Part shown: one piece after another, positions 8,927-17,198 of the stretch
Layout of the letters: each line of letters starts with the position of its first letter
Position numbering within the stretch: position 1 is the stretch's first letter
Assembly (NCBI GenBank): GCA_934359255.1
Contig: CAKRLG010000002.1
Coordinates: forward strand, 1 to 64,000
Reading direction: 5' to 3'
Length of the DNA stretch: 64,000 nt
DNA from: an uncultured Ruminococcus sp.
GTDB lineage: Bacteria > Bacillota > Clostridia > Lachnospirales > Lachnospiraceae
Position numbers and translations under genes: made by a program
The notes under the pieces: generated by a model
Told to the model about the DNA's origin: nothing
Databases searched by the model: none
Seen by the model: only the letters and a program-made list of their open reading frames with translations

Positions 8927-8955
8927 ATTCTATTGGAAAACGAAAGGTTTGTCAA
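8927..8955 (-). promoter_or_regulatory. Promoter for the MATE gene
   Basis: On the minus strand TTGACA (8955-8950), 17-base spacer and TAGAAT (8932-8927). Its -35 overlaps the -35 of the rightward promoter at 8949-8977. Confidence 0.7.
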
Positions 8956-8977
8956 TAGAGTTTAAAAAATTTATAAA
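8949..8977 (+). promoter_or_regulatory. Divergent promoter for the CmpB-like gene
   Basis: TTGTCA (8949-8954), 17-base spacer and TATAAA (8972-8977). The -35 element shares five bases with that of the leftward MATE promoter, so both cannot be occupied by polymerase together. Confidence 0.55.
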
Positions 8978-9071
8978 ATCTTTCAGAAAAAGGTAGGCAG
9001 ATGAAGAGAAAACAGATATAGTTATTATTTATCAAAGAAAGAAAAAAATCAGAGAAGTTAAAGGAGAAGCG

Positions 9072-10385
9072 ATGGAACATTTGGCGTGGTATGAATTGTT
9101 ACTGCTGTTTTTTTCCGCATCTTTTCTTGGATGGGTGCTGGAGACTGCAGCGGCAGATATCAAACAGAAAAAATTCGTAAATCGTGGTCTGGTGACCGGT
9201 CCGTTCTGCGTGATGTATGGTATCACGACGGTACTTTTGACGGTGGGGCTGGGAGAACTGCGTGGTATCTGGTTGTTTTTATTTTCTGCAATTTATGCAA
9301 CGGTGGTGGAATGGATCGGGGGTCACCTGATCGAACGGTTATTTCATCAGCGATGGTGGGATTATTCCGGGAAAAAGGGAAACCTGGACGGTTATATCTG
9401 CCTGGGTGCTTCTGTGTTCTGGGGTGTTCTGGGATTTGTGATGGTGACCTGGGGAAATGATCTGCTGTTCCGGTTGATGGCGCTGCTGCCGTTGCTGCTG
9501 GTAAAAATTTTACTTCTGGTACTGGCTGGCCTTCTGGTGGTAGACATTCTGGCTTCCTATATTCTGCTTCGCGGTTACGGAAACAATATCCGCCAGTGGG
9601 AGGAGGCAGATAATCGGATCCGCAAAGTCACGTTACGATTGCAAAACTGGATCGGAACGGTCATTGCACGACGAATCCGAAAGGCATACCCGAAAGCAGC
9701 GGAGACAAAAATCGAAGAGAAAGAGGCAGCGAAAGTAACCTCCACGGTATTTGCCGCCGGATGCAGTTTTTATAAAATTGTTCTTTTATTTTTCTGCGGA
9801 GCCTTTCTGGGTGATCTGACAGAAACCGTTTTCTGCCGGATCACCGCCGGTGTCTGGATGAGCCGCAGCAGCGTGGTCTGGGGACCGTTCAGTATCGTCT
9901 GGGGACTGGCGATCGCACTGGTCACTGCCCTGTTATACAAATACAAAGATCGTTCCGATACCTTTCTCTTCGTTATGGGAACCTTTCTCGGTGGCGCTTA
10001 TGAGTATCTGTGCAGTGTTTTTACGGAACTGGTATTCGGTAAAGTATTCTGGGATTACAGTGAGATCCCGTTCAACCTGGGCGGCAGGATCAACCTGTTA
10101 TACTGCTTTTTCTGGGGCATCGCTGCGGTGGTCTGGTTCAAACTCCTGTATCCGCGATTGTCCGACTGGATCGAAAAGATTCCGATGAAACCGGGAAAAA
10201 TCATCACCTGGGCACTGATCCTCTTCATGTGCTGCAACATCGTGATGTCCTGTATGGCACTGATCCGGTACGACGCAAGGGAAAAAGGCGTGTCCGCAGA
10301 AAATACACTGGAAGAATGGCTCGACGAACATTACGACGATGCCCGGATGCAGCGGATCTATCCGAATGCGATCACCGCATCCTGA
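9072..10385 (+). CDS. CmpB-like (ABC-transporter type IV) integral membrane protein
   Basis: A 437-residue membrane protein of the family named 'putative ABC-transporter type IV' (CmpB, PF06541 type), whose function is unknown; no ATPase partner is adjacent. Two related halves are visible. Each begins with a Phe-Leu-Gly segment followed by ETAA/ETVF (FLGWVLETAA near residue 18; FLGDLTETVF near 247) and a GPF motif (VTGPFCVMYG; VWGPFSIVWG). Each half also contains WDYS followed by Gly and Asn/Ile (IGGHL...WWDYSG; KVFWDYSEIPFNLGG), suggesting internal duplication. Ribosome site AAAGGAG precedes ATG 9072. The C-terminus (about 400-437) is soluble and charged. Confidence 0.75.
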   Translation: MEHLAWYELLLLFFSASFLGWVLETAAADIKQKKFVNRGLVTGPFCVMYGITTVLLTVGLGELRGIWLFLFSAIYATVVEWIGGHLIERLFHQRWWDYSGKKGNLDGYICLGASVFWGVLGFVMVTWGNDLLFRLMALLPLLLVKILLLVLAGLLVVDILASYILLRGYGNNIRQWEEADNRIRKVTLRLQNWIGTVIARRIRKAYPKAAETKIEEKEAAKVTSTVFAAGCSFYKIVLLFFCGAFLGDLTETVFCRITAGVWMSRSSVVWGPFSIVWGLAIALVTALLYKYKDRSDTFLFVMGTFLGGAYEYLCSVFTELVFGKVFWDYSEIPFNLGGRINLLYCFFWGIAAVVWFKLLYPRLSDWIEKIPMKPGKIITWALILFMCCNIVMSCMALIRYDAREKGVSAENTLEEWLDEHYDDARMQRIYPNAITAS

Positions 10386-10498
10386 GCAGTGATCGGAGAT
10401 GAATGTGCATATTGAATAAAAAACATACAGGAAAATCATCACAATCGTCTATAAAAGAAAACGCATTCTCATGCTAAGATAATAGAAGTGCGGAAATA

Positions 10499-11200
10499 AT
10501 GCACGAGAAAGAAAGAGGAGAAAAGCAGCCGGGAAAGCGTGCTGCAAAAGAAAAAGGAATGATAACAACATACATAAAAAACACAAACTGGTACCGTGTA
10601 CTTCTGATGTTTGCCGGTAATGTATTTCTGTCAATGGGAGTGGCAATCTTTAAACTTTCCAGTCTCGGAAATGACCCCTTCAACGGAATGGTTATGGGCT
10701 TATCCGACTGCTTTGGAATAGCATATGCCAATTTTCTGGTGATCATCAACCTTCTGATCTTTGCCGTGGAGATCATCTTCGGTCGTCACCTGATCGGCTG
10801 GGGAACCGTTGTAAATGCCTTTATCAACGGCTACATGGCGACCTTCTTTTACAACGCCTTCAGCGCCGCCATTCCTGCAACCCAGATGTGGCAGAGAGTC
10901 CTGTGTGTTCTGATCGGTGTCGTGGTCTGCAGCTTCGGTCTCTCCATGTACCAGGGCTCGGACGTAGGTGTAGCCCCTTATGATGCCCTGTCCCTGATCA
11001 TGAACAAACGCCTGCACATCCCCTACTTCTGGTGCCGGATGTCCAACGACGTAGTCTGTGCCCTGATCTGCTTCTTCAGCGGCGGAATCATCGGCCTGGG
11101 AACTATAGTCTGCGCCTTCGGTCTCGGCCCGGTCATCCACTTCTTCGACGACCACTTTACAAACAAAATATTACAAAAACCAATCTTCGCAAAGAAGTGA
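10499..11200 (+). CDS. YczE/YitT-like integral membrane protein
   Basis: A protein of up to 233 residues with about five hydrophobic helices, resembling YczE/YyaS-type membrane proteins of unknown function. The conserved Gly-rich features are LSMGVAIF and SLGNDPFNGM near the N-terminus, and YQGSDVGVAPYDALS around residue 155. Neither ATG 10499 nor ATG 10559 (starting MITTYIKNTNW) has a strong ribosome site. The second gives the usual family N-terminus and may be the true start, as the first 20 residues are only Lys/Glu/Arg-rich. It follows the CmpB-like gene by 113 bases. Confidence 0.7.
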   Translation: MHEKERGEKQPGKRAAKEKGMITTYIKNTNWYRVLLMFAGNVFLSMGVAIFKLSSLGNDPFNGMVMGLSDCFGIAYANFLVIINLLIFAVEIIFGRHLIGWGTVVNAFINGYMATFFYNAFSAAIPATQMWQRVLCVLIGVVVCSFGLSMYQGSDVGVAPYDALSLIMNKRLHIPYFWCRMSNDVVCALICFFSGGIIGLGTIVCAFGLGPVIHFFDDHFTNKILQKPIFAKK

Positions 11201-11210
11201 TTTAAATCAA

Positions 11211-11262
11211 AAGCCGGAAAGCTCCAACCACAAAAGTGTGCAGAACTTCCCGGCTTGCTTTA
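11211..11262 (+). terminator. Terminator after the YczE-like gene
   Basis: AAGCCGGAAAG / CTTCCCGGCTT arms (11211-11221 with 11246-11256, one mismatch) close a 24-base loop and are followed by a T-rich tail. Confidence 0.65.
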
Positions 11263-11349
11263 TATTAAGATATAATAAAACAACAAGAGCCAAAAAACTC
11301 CGTCCCCAATGGCATCATCCCCAGGAAAATTCATAATACATCCTACCTC

Positions 11350-11566
11350 CAGCCAACAGCCGAGAAACCGGGCAGGGACAGCGGGATCAGAAAGGGGGAC
11401 ACTTTGTGGGCGGTTAGGGCAAGCTTTGAGATCCGGCACCTACGTAGACTTTCGCGAGGGTCAGCTGACCCTCGTGAATCTAGTCGAAGTTGGTGACTAG
11501 CTCAAAGTTGCCCTGCCCACGTCCCCCGTCTGATCCCGCTGTCCCTGCCCGGTTTCCCGGCGTCCG
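11350..11566. repeat. Structured repeat R1, copy A
   Basis: A 217-base element that folds almost completely on itself. From outside in: a perfect 26-bp helix (11364-11389 with 11531-11556); an internal loop; GGGGGAC/GTCCCCC; a five-base ACTTT bulge; GTGGGC/GCCCAC; a GGTT bulge; AGGGC/GCCCT; and AGCTTTGAG/CTCAAAGTT. The apex holds CTACGTAG, a 20-base perfect palindrome (11455-11474) and a CTAGTC/GACTAG hairpin. Conserved end motifs are CAGCCAAC (11350-11357) and GCGTCCG (11560-11566). Copy B at 57162-57363 shares ends and core but not the outer helix. Not recognised as a known RNA or mobile element; transcription strand unknown. It lies between the YczE-like terminator and the AraC stop. Confidence 0.85.
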
Positions 11567-11585
11567 CGTAGTCAAAAAAAGAATA

Positions 11586-12515
11586 TTAAGAATTTTCCCC
11601 CTTCAACGCCTGCGTAATCCCCTTCACCGAAGAAGCATACTCCATCGGAGCCATCCCCGTAGCCTTCTTAAATTGCTTCGAAAAATAAGGCAGCGAACTA
11701 TAAGACAAAAACCCTGCAATCTCCGTCAGATTTTTCCGTCCGTCCCGGATCATATCCTTTGCCCGCTGAATCTTCATCCGGTTAAAAAATTCCATCGGAC
11801 CACATCCCTTCTCCTTCTGAAACAGCTTCTGAATCGAAGAACGGCTCAGCGAAAAATGCTCACACAGCTGATCCAGCGAAAGCTGTTCGCAGATATGGAA
11901 CTCCATAAACTCCGTAATTTCCTGCAACCGCTTCTCCCGTGTTCTCGAAAGCTCCACCGGACTCACGAACGTCCCCGTGATGCGCCGGCGCGGAAAAACA
12001 TCCGGCTTTGCATCGTTTTGAAGCACAGTGATAAGAAAAAGCTCCAGATACAGCAGGATCATCTGCTGGGAACCGATCGGTGCATCCGCCCGAAGTTTGA
12101 CCTGTTCCACCGAAGGAATATTCATCGGTGTGGATAACACTTCCCGGGCGGCGTTGAGAATGTGGGAAACCAACGTCCGTTCTTCCATATTTAACGTCAT
12201 CTTTTTCCCGCGGAATTCAACCATTGCCGGAGAATGACTGACAAAGGAGACAGCAACAAGATTCGGTGAGGAATTTCCGACTGAGCGGATCGCATGGAAC
12301 TCATTTGGTTCATGAAAAATAATATCTCCGGCGTGAAGCGTAAATTGATGTTCCCCGCCCTGAACGATCACACTGCCTTTATCAACATACATAAATTCCC
12401 AGAAATCATGGGATTCCCCACGGAATACAAAATCCCGCATATATTCAAAATAATGAATCGTGATGATCGAATCAATCACGATCTCGCGTTTCAGCTTTGT
12501 TTCAATATAAGTCAT
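11586..12515 (-). CDS. AraC family transcriptional regulator (cupin sensor)
   Basis: A 309-residue regulator. The N-terminal cupin (about 30-120) contains the HDFWEFMYVDKG and HEPNEFHAI segments typical of sugar-sensing AraC proteins, and two helix-turn-helix motifs occupy about 205-300 (LSLDQLCEHFSLSRSSIQKLF; LTEIAGFLSYSSLPYFSKQFK). A longer in-frame ORF exists upstream, but GGAGGG about ten bases before 12515 supports this start. It is divergent from the glycoside-hydrolase-like gene at 12773 and the sugar ABC genes behind it, which it probably activates. Confidence 0.88.
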   Translation of the reverse strand: MTYIETKLKREIVIDSIITIHYFEYMRDFVFRGESHDFWEFMYVDKGSVIVQGGEHQFTLHAGDIIFHEPNEFHAIRSVGNSSPNLVAVSFVSHSPAMVEFRGKKMTLNMEERTLVSHILNAAREVLSTPMNIPSVEQVKLRADAPIGSQQMILLYLELFLITVLQNDAKPDVFPRRRITGTFVSPVELSRTREKRLQEITEFMEFHICEQLSLDQLCEHFSLSRSSIQKLFQKEKGCGPMEFFNRMKIQRAKDMIRDGRKNLTEIAGFLSYSSLPYFSKQFKKATGMAPMEYASSVKGITQALKGENS

Positions 12516-12772
12516 AAGTGAATACCCTCCGAATACCCCTATTTTACCAGAGAACAGGGTAATCCACAACAAAAGGATCGGCCTGATTTCGTGCAAAATA
12601 AGCGCTTTACTATGGTAAAACACTAAAAACTATACGTAATCAGACAATAAGAGTACATAATAAGACAACTCAAAAACGAAAAAACTGGTTATAATGAATA
12701 AAACAAAAAACAACTGTCTGAGAGACAAAGACGAACAGTTGACAAAGGAAAAGAATAAAGAGGCAAACACCT
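12516..12772. promoter_or_regulatory. Divergent control region between the AraC and glycosidase-like genes
   Basis: A rightward TATAAT lies in the segment CTGGTTATAATG (about 12692) with no recognisable -35, as expected for an activator-dependent promoter. Direct repeats AATAAGA (12646-12652 and 12659-12665), 13 bases apart, are candidate AraC half-sites. Further right, CAACTGT and ACAGTTG form a hairpin in the predicted leader. All are pattern matches without support beyond position. Confidence 0.4.
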
Positions 12773-14665
12773 ATGATGACAATTGAAAGAGGAAATACGA
12801 AAGTCTGTCTCTGTCAGGAGACTCTGGCGGTGACTGTAGAAAAGGGTCAGACCTGCTGGGAATGGACGGATGGCTTTCAGCCGAAATTGATCTGTAAAGA
12901 AGGAAACTTTTCTTTTCTGGATGCAGTAACTATCACCCATGAAACCTATACTACGGGTGTCGGCATCGGAATCCGAAGCTGTTTTGAAGGATTTGAAAAA
13001 GACGGCGTGACTTATCCGTATGCTTTTGAGACACTGATCTGGATGGAAAATACCACAGAACAGGTATATTTCGAATGGGTTCCGTTAAAAGAAGAAGGAC
13101 TTCAGGTTGAAAAAGTACTCTGGCCGGGTCAGATGGCTTTTGAAGAACAGAAAGACAGCTGGTATACGCTGCTGACACATCAGCAGGGTATTTTGATTCC
13201 GAATGACTGGGAGATACCGTTGTCTGCGATTCCGTTTGCAGGATTCTTTGAAACAGCAGGCGGATACATGCCCTGGTTCGGTCAGGTAAAAGACAGACAG
13301 GGTTATATCGCGATCTGCACCACACCGTGGAATGCAGGATACTATGCCGAGCATCCGGCAGGCGGTCCATACACCCACGTCGGTGTATACTTTGAACCGA
13401 GTCTTGGAAAGATGGATTATCGCAGAGTGATGCGTTATACCTTCCTGGATGACTGTGATTACAATGATCTGTGTAAAGAATATCGGTCCTATGTAAACGA
13501 ACAGGGAAGATTAAGAACGCTGGAAGAAAAAGCGGCAAGAAATCCTTCCGTCAACGATCTGATCGGATGTGCCTTCGTTCACAAGGGAATCAAAACCCAG
13601 GTGCAGCACAACTCCGATTTCTTTGATCCGGCAAATCCGGAAAAGAACAATCATCTGACAACTTTTGCACAACGTACAAAAGAAATCAGAGAACTTCATG
13701 AGCAGGGAGTGGAAAAGCTGTATCTCCATCTGGATGGCTGGGCACAGCCGGGATATGACAACCAGCATCCTGATTACCTGCCGGCATGTAAAGAAGCCGG
13801 TGGCTGGGAAGATATGAAAGAACTGGCAGATACCATGCACGAATGTGGGTATATGTTCGGAATCCATGATCAATACAGAGATTTCTATAAAGCTGCTCCA
13901 AGTTTTGATGAAAATTATGCCTGCAGATTACCGGATGGAAGTATTCCGGAACATCAGAGATGGGCGGGAGGTCCACAGTCGTATCTGTGTGCAACGCAGG
14001 CACCGTATTATGTGAAGCGCAATTTTACCGAGATCAAAAAACACGGAATCCGGCTGGATGGTGCTTATCTGGATGTATTCACCTGTAACGAAGGGGATGA
14101 ATGTGACAATCCGGAACATCGCATGACACGTAGAGAATGTTATGAATTCAGAGGAAGATGCTTTGAGTATCTGCTCTCCCAGGGTATCCTGCCAAGTTCG
14201 GAAGAAGTAAGTGACTGGGCAGTCCCGAGTCTGGTTTTCTGTCATTACGCACCGTATGATTTTATGATGAAAAAACCGGGAACACCGAAAGAAGGAGTTC
14301 CGGTACCGTTATACAATCTGGTATATCATGACTGTGTGATTCAGCCATGGATGATGGATAAAGTAAGTGAAGCGGAAGATTACATGCTGTACGCTCTGTT
14401 AAATGGCGGCGCACCCTATCTGATCCGTGACGCGGCTTATCCGAATATCGACGGAGCTTTTGACGATAACGTAACACTGAGTCGAAAAGAAGAAATCGAA
14501 CGTAGCAAGGCAGTGACAGAATTACATAAACAGGTGGCAAAATGCGAGATGCTGCATCATGAGATGGTAAATGGAGATTATATGGTACAGGAGACAACGT
14601 TCTCCGACGGAACCAGCGTACGGGTGGATTTCAGAAAACAAACGTACCAGATCTTCCATAAATAA
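12773..14665 (+). CDS. Putative glycoside hydrolase, DUF5696-like TIM barrel
   Basis: A 630-residue cytoplasmic protein (no signal peptide) with an N-terminal beta-rich region (1-260) and a barrel-like middle with carbohydrate-enzyme features: LYLHLDGWAQPGYDNQHPDY, MFGIHDQYRDFY and IRLDGAYLDVFTCNEGDECDNPEH, the last resembling strands that carry acidic catalytic residues. My best family match is the uncharacterised DUF5696 group; the substrate is unknown. Context supports sugar breakdown: a divergent AraC regulator and a downstream ABC sugar importer. A GAGG ribosome site precedes ATG 12773; ATG 12776 is an equal alternative. Confidence 0.65.
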   Translation: MMTIERGNTKVCLCQETLAVTVEKGQTCWEWTDGFQPKLICKEGNFSFLDAVTITHETYTTGVGIGIRSCFEGFEKDGVTYPYAFETLIWMENTTEQVYFEWVPLKEEGLQVEKVLWPGQMAFEEQKDSWYTLLTHQQGILIPNDWEIPLSAIPFAGFFETAGGYMPWFGQVKDRQGYIAICTTPWNAGYYAEHPAGGPYTHVGVYFEPSLGKMDYRRVMRYTFLDDCDYNDLCKEYRSYVNEQGRLRTLEEKAARNPSVNDLIGCAFVHKGIKTQVQHNSDFFDPANPEKNNHLTTFAQRTKEIRELHEQGVEKLYLHLDGWAQPGYDNQHPDYLPACKEAGGWEDMKELADTMHECGYMFGIHDQYRDFYKAAPSFDENYACRLPDGSIPEHQRWAGGPQSYLCATQAPYYVKRNFTEIKKHGIRLDGAYLDVFTCNEGDECDNPEHRMTRRECYEFRGRCFEYLLSQGILPSSEEVSDWAVPSLVFCHYAPYDFMMKKPGTPKEGVPVPLYNLVYHDCVIQPWMMDKVSEAEDYMLYALLNGGAPYLIRDAAYPNIDGAFDDNVTLSRKEEIERSKAVTELHKQVAKCEMLHHEMVNGDYMVQETTFSDGTSVRVDFRKQTYQIFHK

Positions 14666-14700
14666 AACGATTCAATACGAAAAGACAACGAGAGGGAGCC

Positions 14701-14744
14701 AAAGCGGGCATATGTACAGGAAGACTGTGCATACCCGCTTTTCC
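14701..14744 (+). terminator. Imperfect terminator after the glycosidase-like gene
   Basis: AAAGCGGGCATATG and TGCATACCCGCTTT arms (two mismatches) are followed by only a short T-run, so termination may be partial. The ABC genes have their own promoter just downstream. Confidence 0.5.
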
Positions 14745-14764
14745 CGTATCAGGCTGAAAAAATT

Positions 14765-14793
14765 ATGGCATTTTCAAAAAAAGATGTTATAAT
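14765..14793 (+). promoter_or_regulatory. Promoter for the first sugar ABC operon
   Basis: ATGGCA (14765-14770), 17-base spacer and perfect TATAAT (14788-14793), giving a leader of about 140 bases before the binding-protein gene. Confidence 0.55.
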
Positions 14794-14841
14794 GATGCAG
14801 AATAAATAGTTAAAAAAAATACGTATGTAAGTGGGTAACCC

Positions 14842-14905
14842 TTTTGGCTCGTTACGGTGCAAGTACGGAACAGTTACTCATTTTCATAATAGAGTAACCC
14901 GACAA
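14842..14905. repeat. Partial R2 repeat in the ABC operon leader
   Basis: Positions 14842-14878 match the right end of the R2 element at 35852-35993 (shared TTTTGGCTCGT, GTAC-GAACAGTTAC). The tail AGTTACTC pairs with GAGTAACC to form a hairpin in the leader. Only one arm of the full element is present. Confidence 0.5.
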
Positions 14906-14942
14906 CGAATATTCCAACAAAGATAAAAAGGAGAGAAAAGTC

Positions 14943-16241
14943 ATGAAAAACATGAAAAAAATTGCAGCACTGGGTATGTCAGCTGTCATGGTAGCAGGAA
15001 TGATGGCCGGATGCGGAAGCAGCAGTGATTCTTCCAGCAGCGACAGCAAAGGAAGTTCCAAATCCGGTGACAAAGTAGAACTGACACTGGGTATCTGGGA
15101 TGAAAATCAGAGAGATGCCATGCAGAAAATGATCGATGCATATGAAGCAGAAAATGATAACGTATCCATCAGCATCCAGCTAACACCATATAAAGGTGGA
15201 GAATACTGGACAAAACTGGAAGCATCTGCAGGTGGCGGAACAGCTCCTGACGTATTCTGGCTGAACGTTCTGCATCTGGATTCTTACGTGGAAGGTGGTA
15301 TCCTGGATGACATGACCGATGCAATCGCTTCTTCTGACATCAAAGATAACTTCTCTGATACTCTGGTAAACAACTATGTGCGTGACGGTAAAAACTACGC
15401 AGTACCGAAAGACTTCGATACCAACGCTCTGTGGTACAATAAAGACCTGTTTGATCAGGCTGGTGTGGAATATCCGACCGATGATATGACCTACGATGAT
15501 CTGGTTGCTCTGGCTACAGAACTGAAAGACAAACTGCCGGATGGTGTATATCCGTTCGCTTGCCCGGTTGACTTCCAGACCTGGTATTATCAGACTGTAT
15601 ACGCAAACGGCGGCTGGATCCTGAATGATGATGCTACCGAAACAGGATACGGCGATGCAAAAACACAGGAAGGTATCCAGTGCTGGATCGATATGATCGA
15701 TGCCGGTCTGTCACCAAGTGCTTCTACTCTGTCTGAGACTGGTTCTGATGCCATGTTCGAAGGCGAGCAGATCGCTATGACACTGGCTGGTTCTTACATG
15801 GTTCCGGAATACGCTTCCAACGATACTATCAAAGACAAAATCGACTGTGTAGAAGTTCCTACATTTAACGGTGTGGAAGATAACTGTATCAACGGTCTGG
15901 GATTCGCAGTATACGAAGGATCCAAACAGAAAGAAGAAGCTGAAAAATTCGCAATCTGGATGGGAAGCGAAGAAGCTCAGAAGATCCAGGGCGAAACCGG
16001 TGTAGTAATCTCTGCAAGAGAAGACGCACAGCAGTATTTTGCAAAAGCAAATGAGCAGTACAACCTGGCAGCATATACAAACCACTCCGCTGAAGCTTAT
16101 CCACTGCCGGTATGCAGCAAAGCAGCAGAACTGTATGATATGGAATCTACCTGGTTAACAAAAGCTTATACGGGCGAAATGTCACTGGCAGACGCCTGCT
16201 CCGGCCTGAAAGAAGAAGCAGATGCTCTGTTAGCAAAGTAA
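14943..16241 (+). CDS. Sugar ABC transporter substrate-binding lipoprotein (family 1)
   Basis: A 432-residue extracytoplasmic lipoprotein that captures a sugar or oligosaccharide for the permeases at 16258 and 17199. It has a lipoprotein signal peptide (MAGCGSS, lipidated Cys at residue 24) followed by a Ser/Asp/Lys-rich linker. The mature part has the binding-protein family 1 layout (LGIWDENQRDAMQKMIDAYE; TAPDVFWLNV; AVPKDFDTNALWYNKDLFD; GEQIAMTLAGSYMVPEY). GGAGAG precedes ATG 14943. The ligand is unknown; the neighbouring glycosidase-like enzyme and AraC regulator suggest a plant or host glycan fragment. Confidence 0.9.
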   Translation: MKNMKKIAALGMSAVMVAGMMAGCGSSSDSSSSDSKGSSKSGDKVELTLGIWDENQRDAMQKMIDAYEAENDNVSISIQLTPYKGGEYWTKLEASAGGGTAPDVFWLNVLHLDSYVEGGILDDMTDAIASSDIKDNFSDTLVNNYVRDGKNYAVPKDFDTNALWYNKDLFDQAGVEYPTDDMTYDDLVALATELKDKLPDGVYPFACPVDFQTWYYQTVYANGGWILNDDATETGYGDAKTQEGIQCWIDMIDAGLSPSASTLSETGSDAMFEGEQIAMTLAGSYMVPEYASNDTIKDKIDCVEVPTFNGVEDNCINGLGFAVYEGSKQKEEAEKFAIWMGSEEAQKIQGETGVVISAREDAQQYFAKANEQYNLAAYTNHSAEAYPLPVCSKAAELYDMESTWLTKAYTGEMSLADACSGLKEEADALLAK

Positions 16242-16257
16242 TAAAGTAGGTGAAAGA

Positions 16258-17184
16258 ATGGCTGAAGTGAAAGCAAAAGTAAAGGCGCCGAAGAAAAAAG
16301 CGTCGAAAAGAGAGAAAAAAGACTGGATTGCCGCATATATCCTGATCGCACCCGTTACTCTGGGTCTGCTGGTATTTTATATTTGGCCGTTTATCCAGAA
16401 TGTCTGGTTCAGTTTTAATGATGTAAATAAATTTAATATGTCTACTTTTGTAGGTCTTGCGAACTACAAAGAAATGATCGGTGACAAAGAAGTATGGAGA
16501 ACCTTCGGCAATACCCTGAAATACGTTATCGTAACCGTACCGGTAGGGCTGGCGTTATCCACTTTCCTTGCGGCTTTACTGAATGCAAAGATCAAAGGAA
16601 AATCCATTTACCGTACCCTGTATTTCCTTCCCTCTGTTACCATGTCTGCAGCTGTGGCCATGGTCTGGAAATGGATCTACAATGAACAGATGGGTATCCT
16701 GAACAGTGCTATCAAAGCCATGGGAGGAACCGGTCACAACTGGCTGACTGATTCCAAGACAGCATTGTTTATGATTATGATCGTAGGCCTCTGGATGACT
16801 GTTGGTTATAATATGATTATCTTACTGGCAGGTATGCAGGGAATCAACAGTGTGTATTACGAAGCAGCCGCTATCGACGGTGCAAGCGAAATTACTCAGT
16901 TTTTCAAAATCACAGTACCGATGCTGACACCGACAGTCTTCTTCGTTATGATTACATCCATCATCAGTGGTTTCCAGGTATTTGATACCGTCTACATGAT
17001 GATCGGCAAAGCAAGTCCGGCATTCGAGGCAACACAGACCGTTGTGGCACTGTTTTACCGGACGGCATTTGACTATGGTTATAAAGGATATGCAGCAGCT
17101 ATTTCTATTCTGATCTTTGCAGCGATCATGATCGTGACCGTGATCCAGATGATCGGACAGAAGAAATGGGTCAACTACGACTAA
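16258..17184 (+). CDS. Sugar ABC transporter permease (MalF/UgpA-like)
   Basis: A 308-residue inner-membrane permease with six predicted helices after a Lys/Ala-rich cytoplasmic N-terminus. The ATPase-coupling EAA loop is clear near residue 200 (YYEAAAIDGASEITQFFKITVPML). It begins 16 bases after the binding-protein stop and pairs with the MalG-like gene at 17199. No MalK/MsmK-type ATPase is encoded nearby, so a shared ATPase encoded elsewhere is likely used. Confidence 0.92.
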   Translation: MAEVKAKVKAPKKKASKREKKDWIAAYILIAPVTLGLLVFYIWPFIQNVWFSFNDVNKFNMSTFVGLANYKEMIGDKEVWRTFGNTLKYVIVTVPVGLALSTFLAALLNAKIKGKSIYRTLYFLPSVTMSAAVAMVWKWIYNEQMGILNSAIKAMGGTGHNWLTDSKTALFMIMIVGLWMTVGYNMIILLAGMQGINSVYYEAAAIDGASEITQFFKITVPMLTPTVFFVMITSIISGFQVFDTVYMMIGKASPAFEATQTVVALFYRTAFDYGYKGYAAAISILIFAAIMIVTVIQMIGQKKWVNYD

Positions 17185-17198
17185 GGAGGAGTGAGCAC

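Noticed and set aside
11350..11566. R1 as an integron attC site or a retron
   Set aside because: The left flank CAGCCAAC loosely recalls an attC core, but the right end does not match and no integrase is present; no reverse transcriptase lies near either copy.
11490..12137. A 215-codon plus-strand frame downstream of R1 copy A
   Set aside because: It overlaps R1 and is antisense to the AraC gene; Arg/Leu/Pro-rich without a domain.
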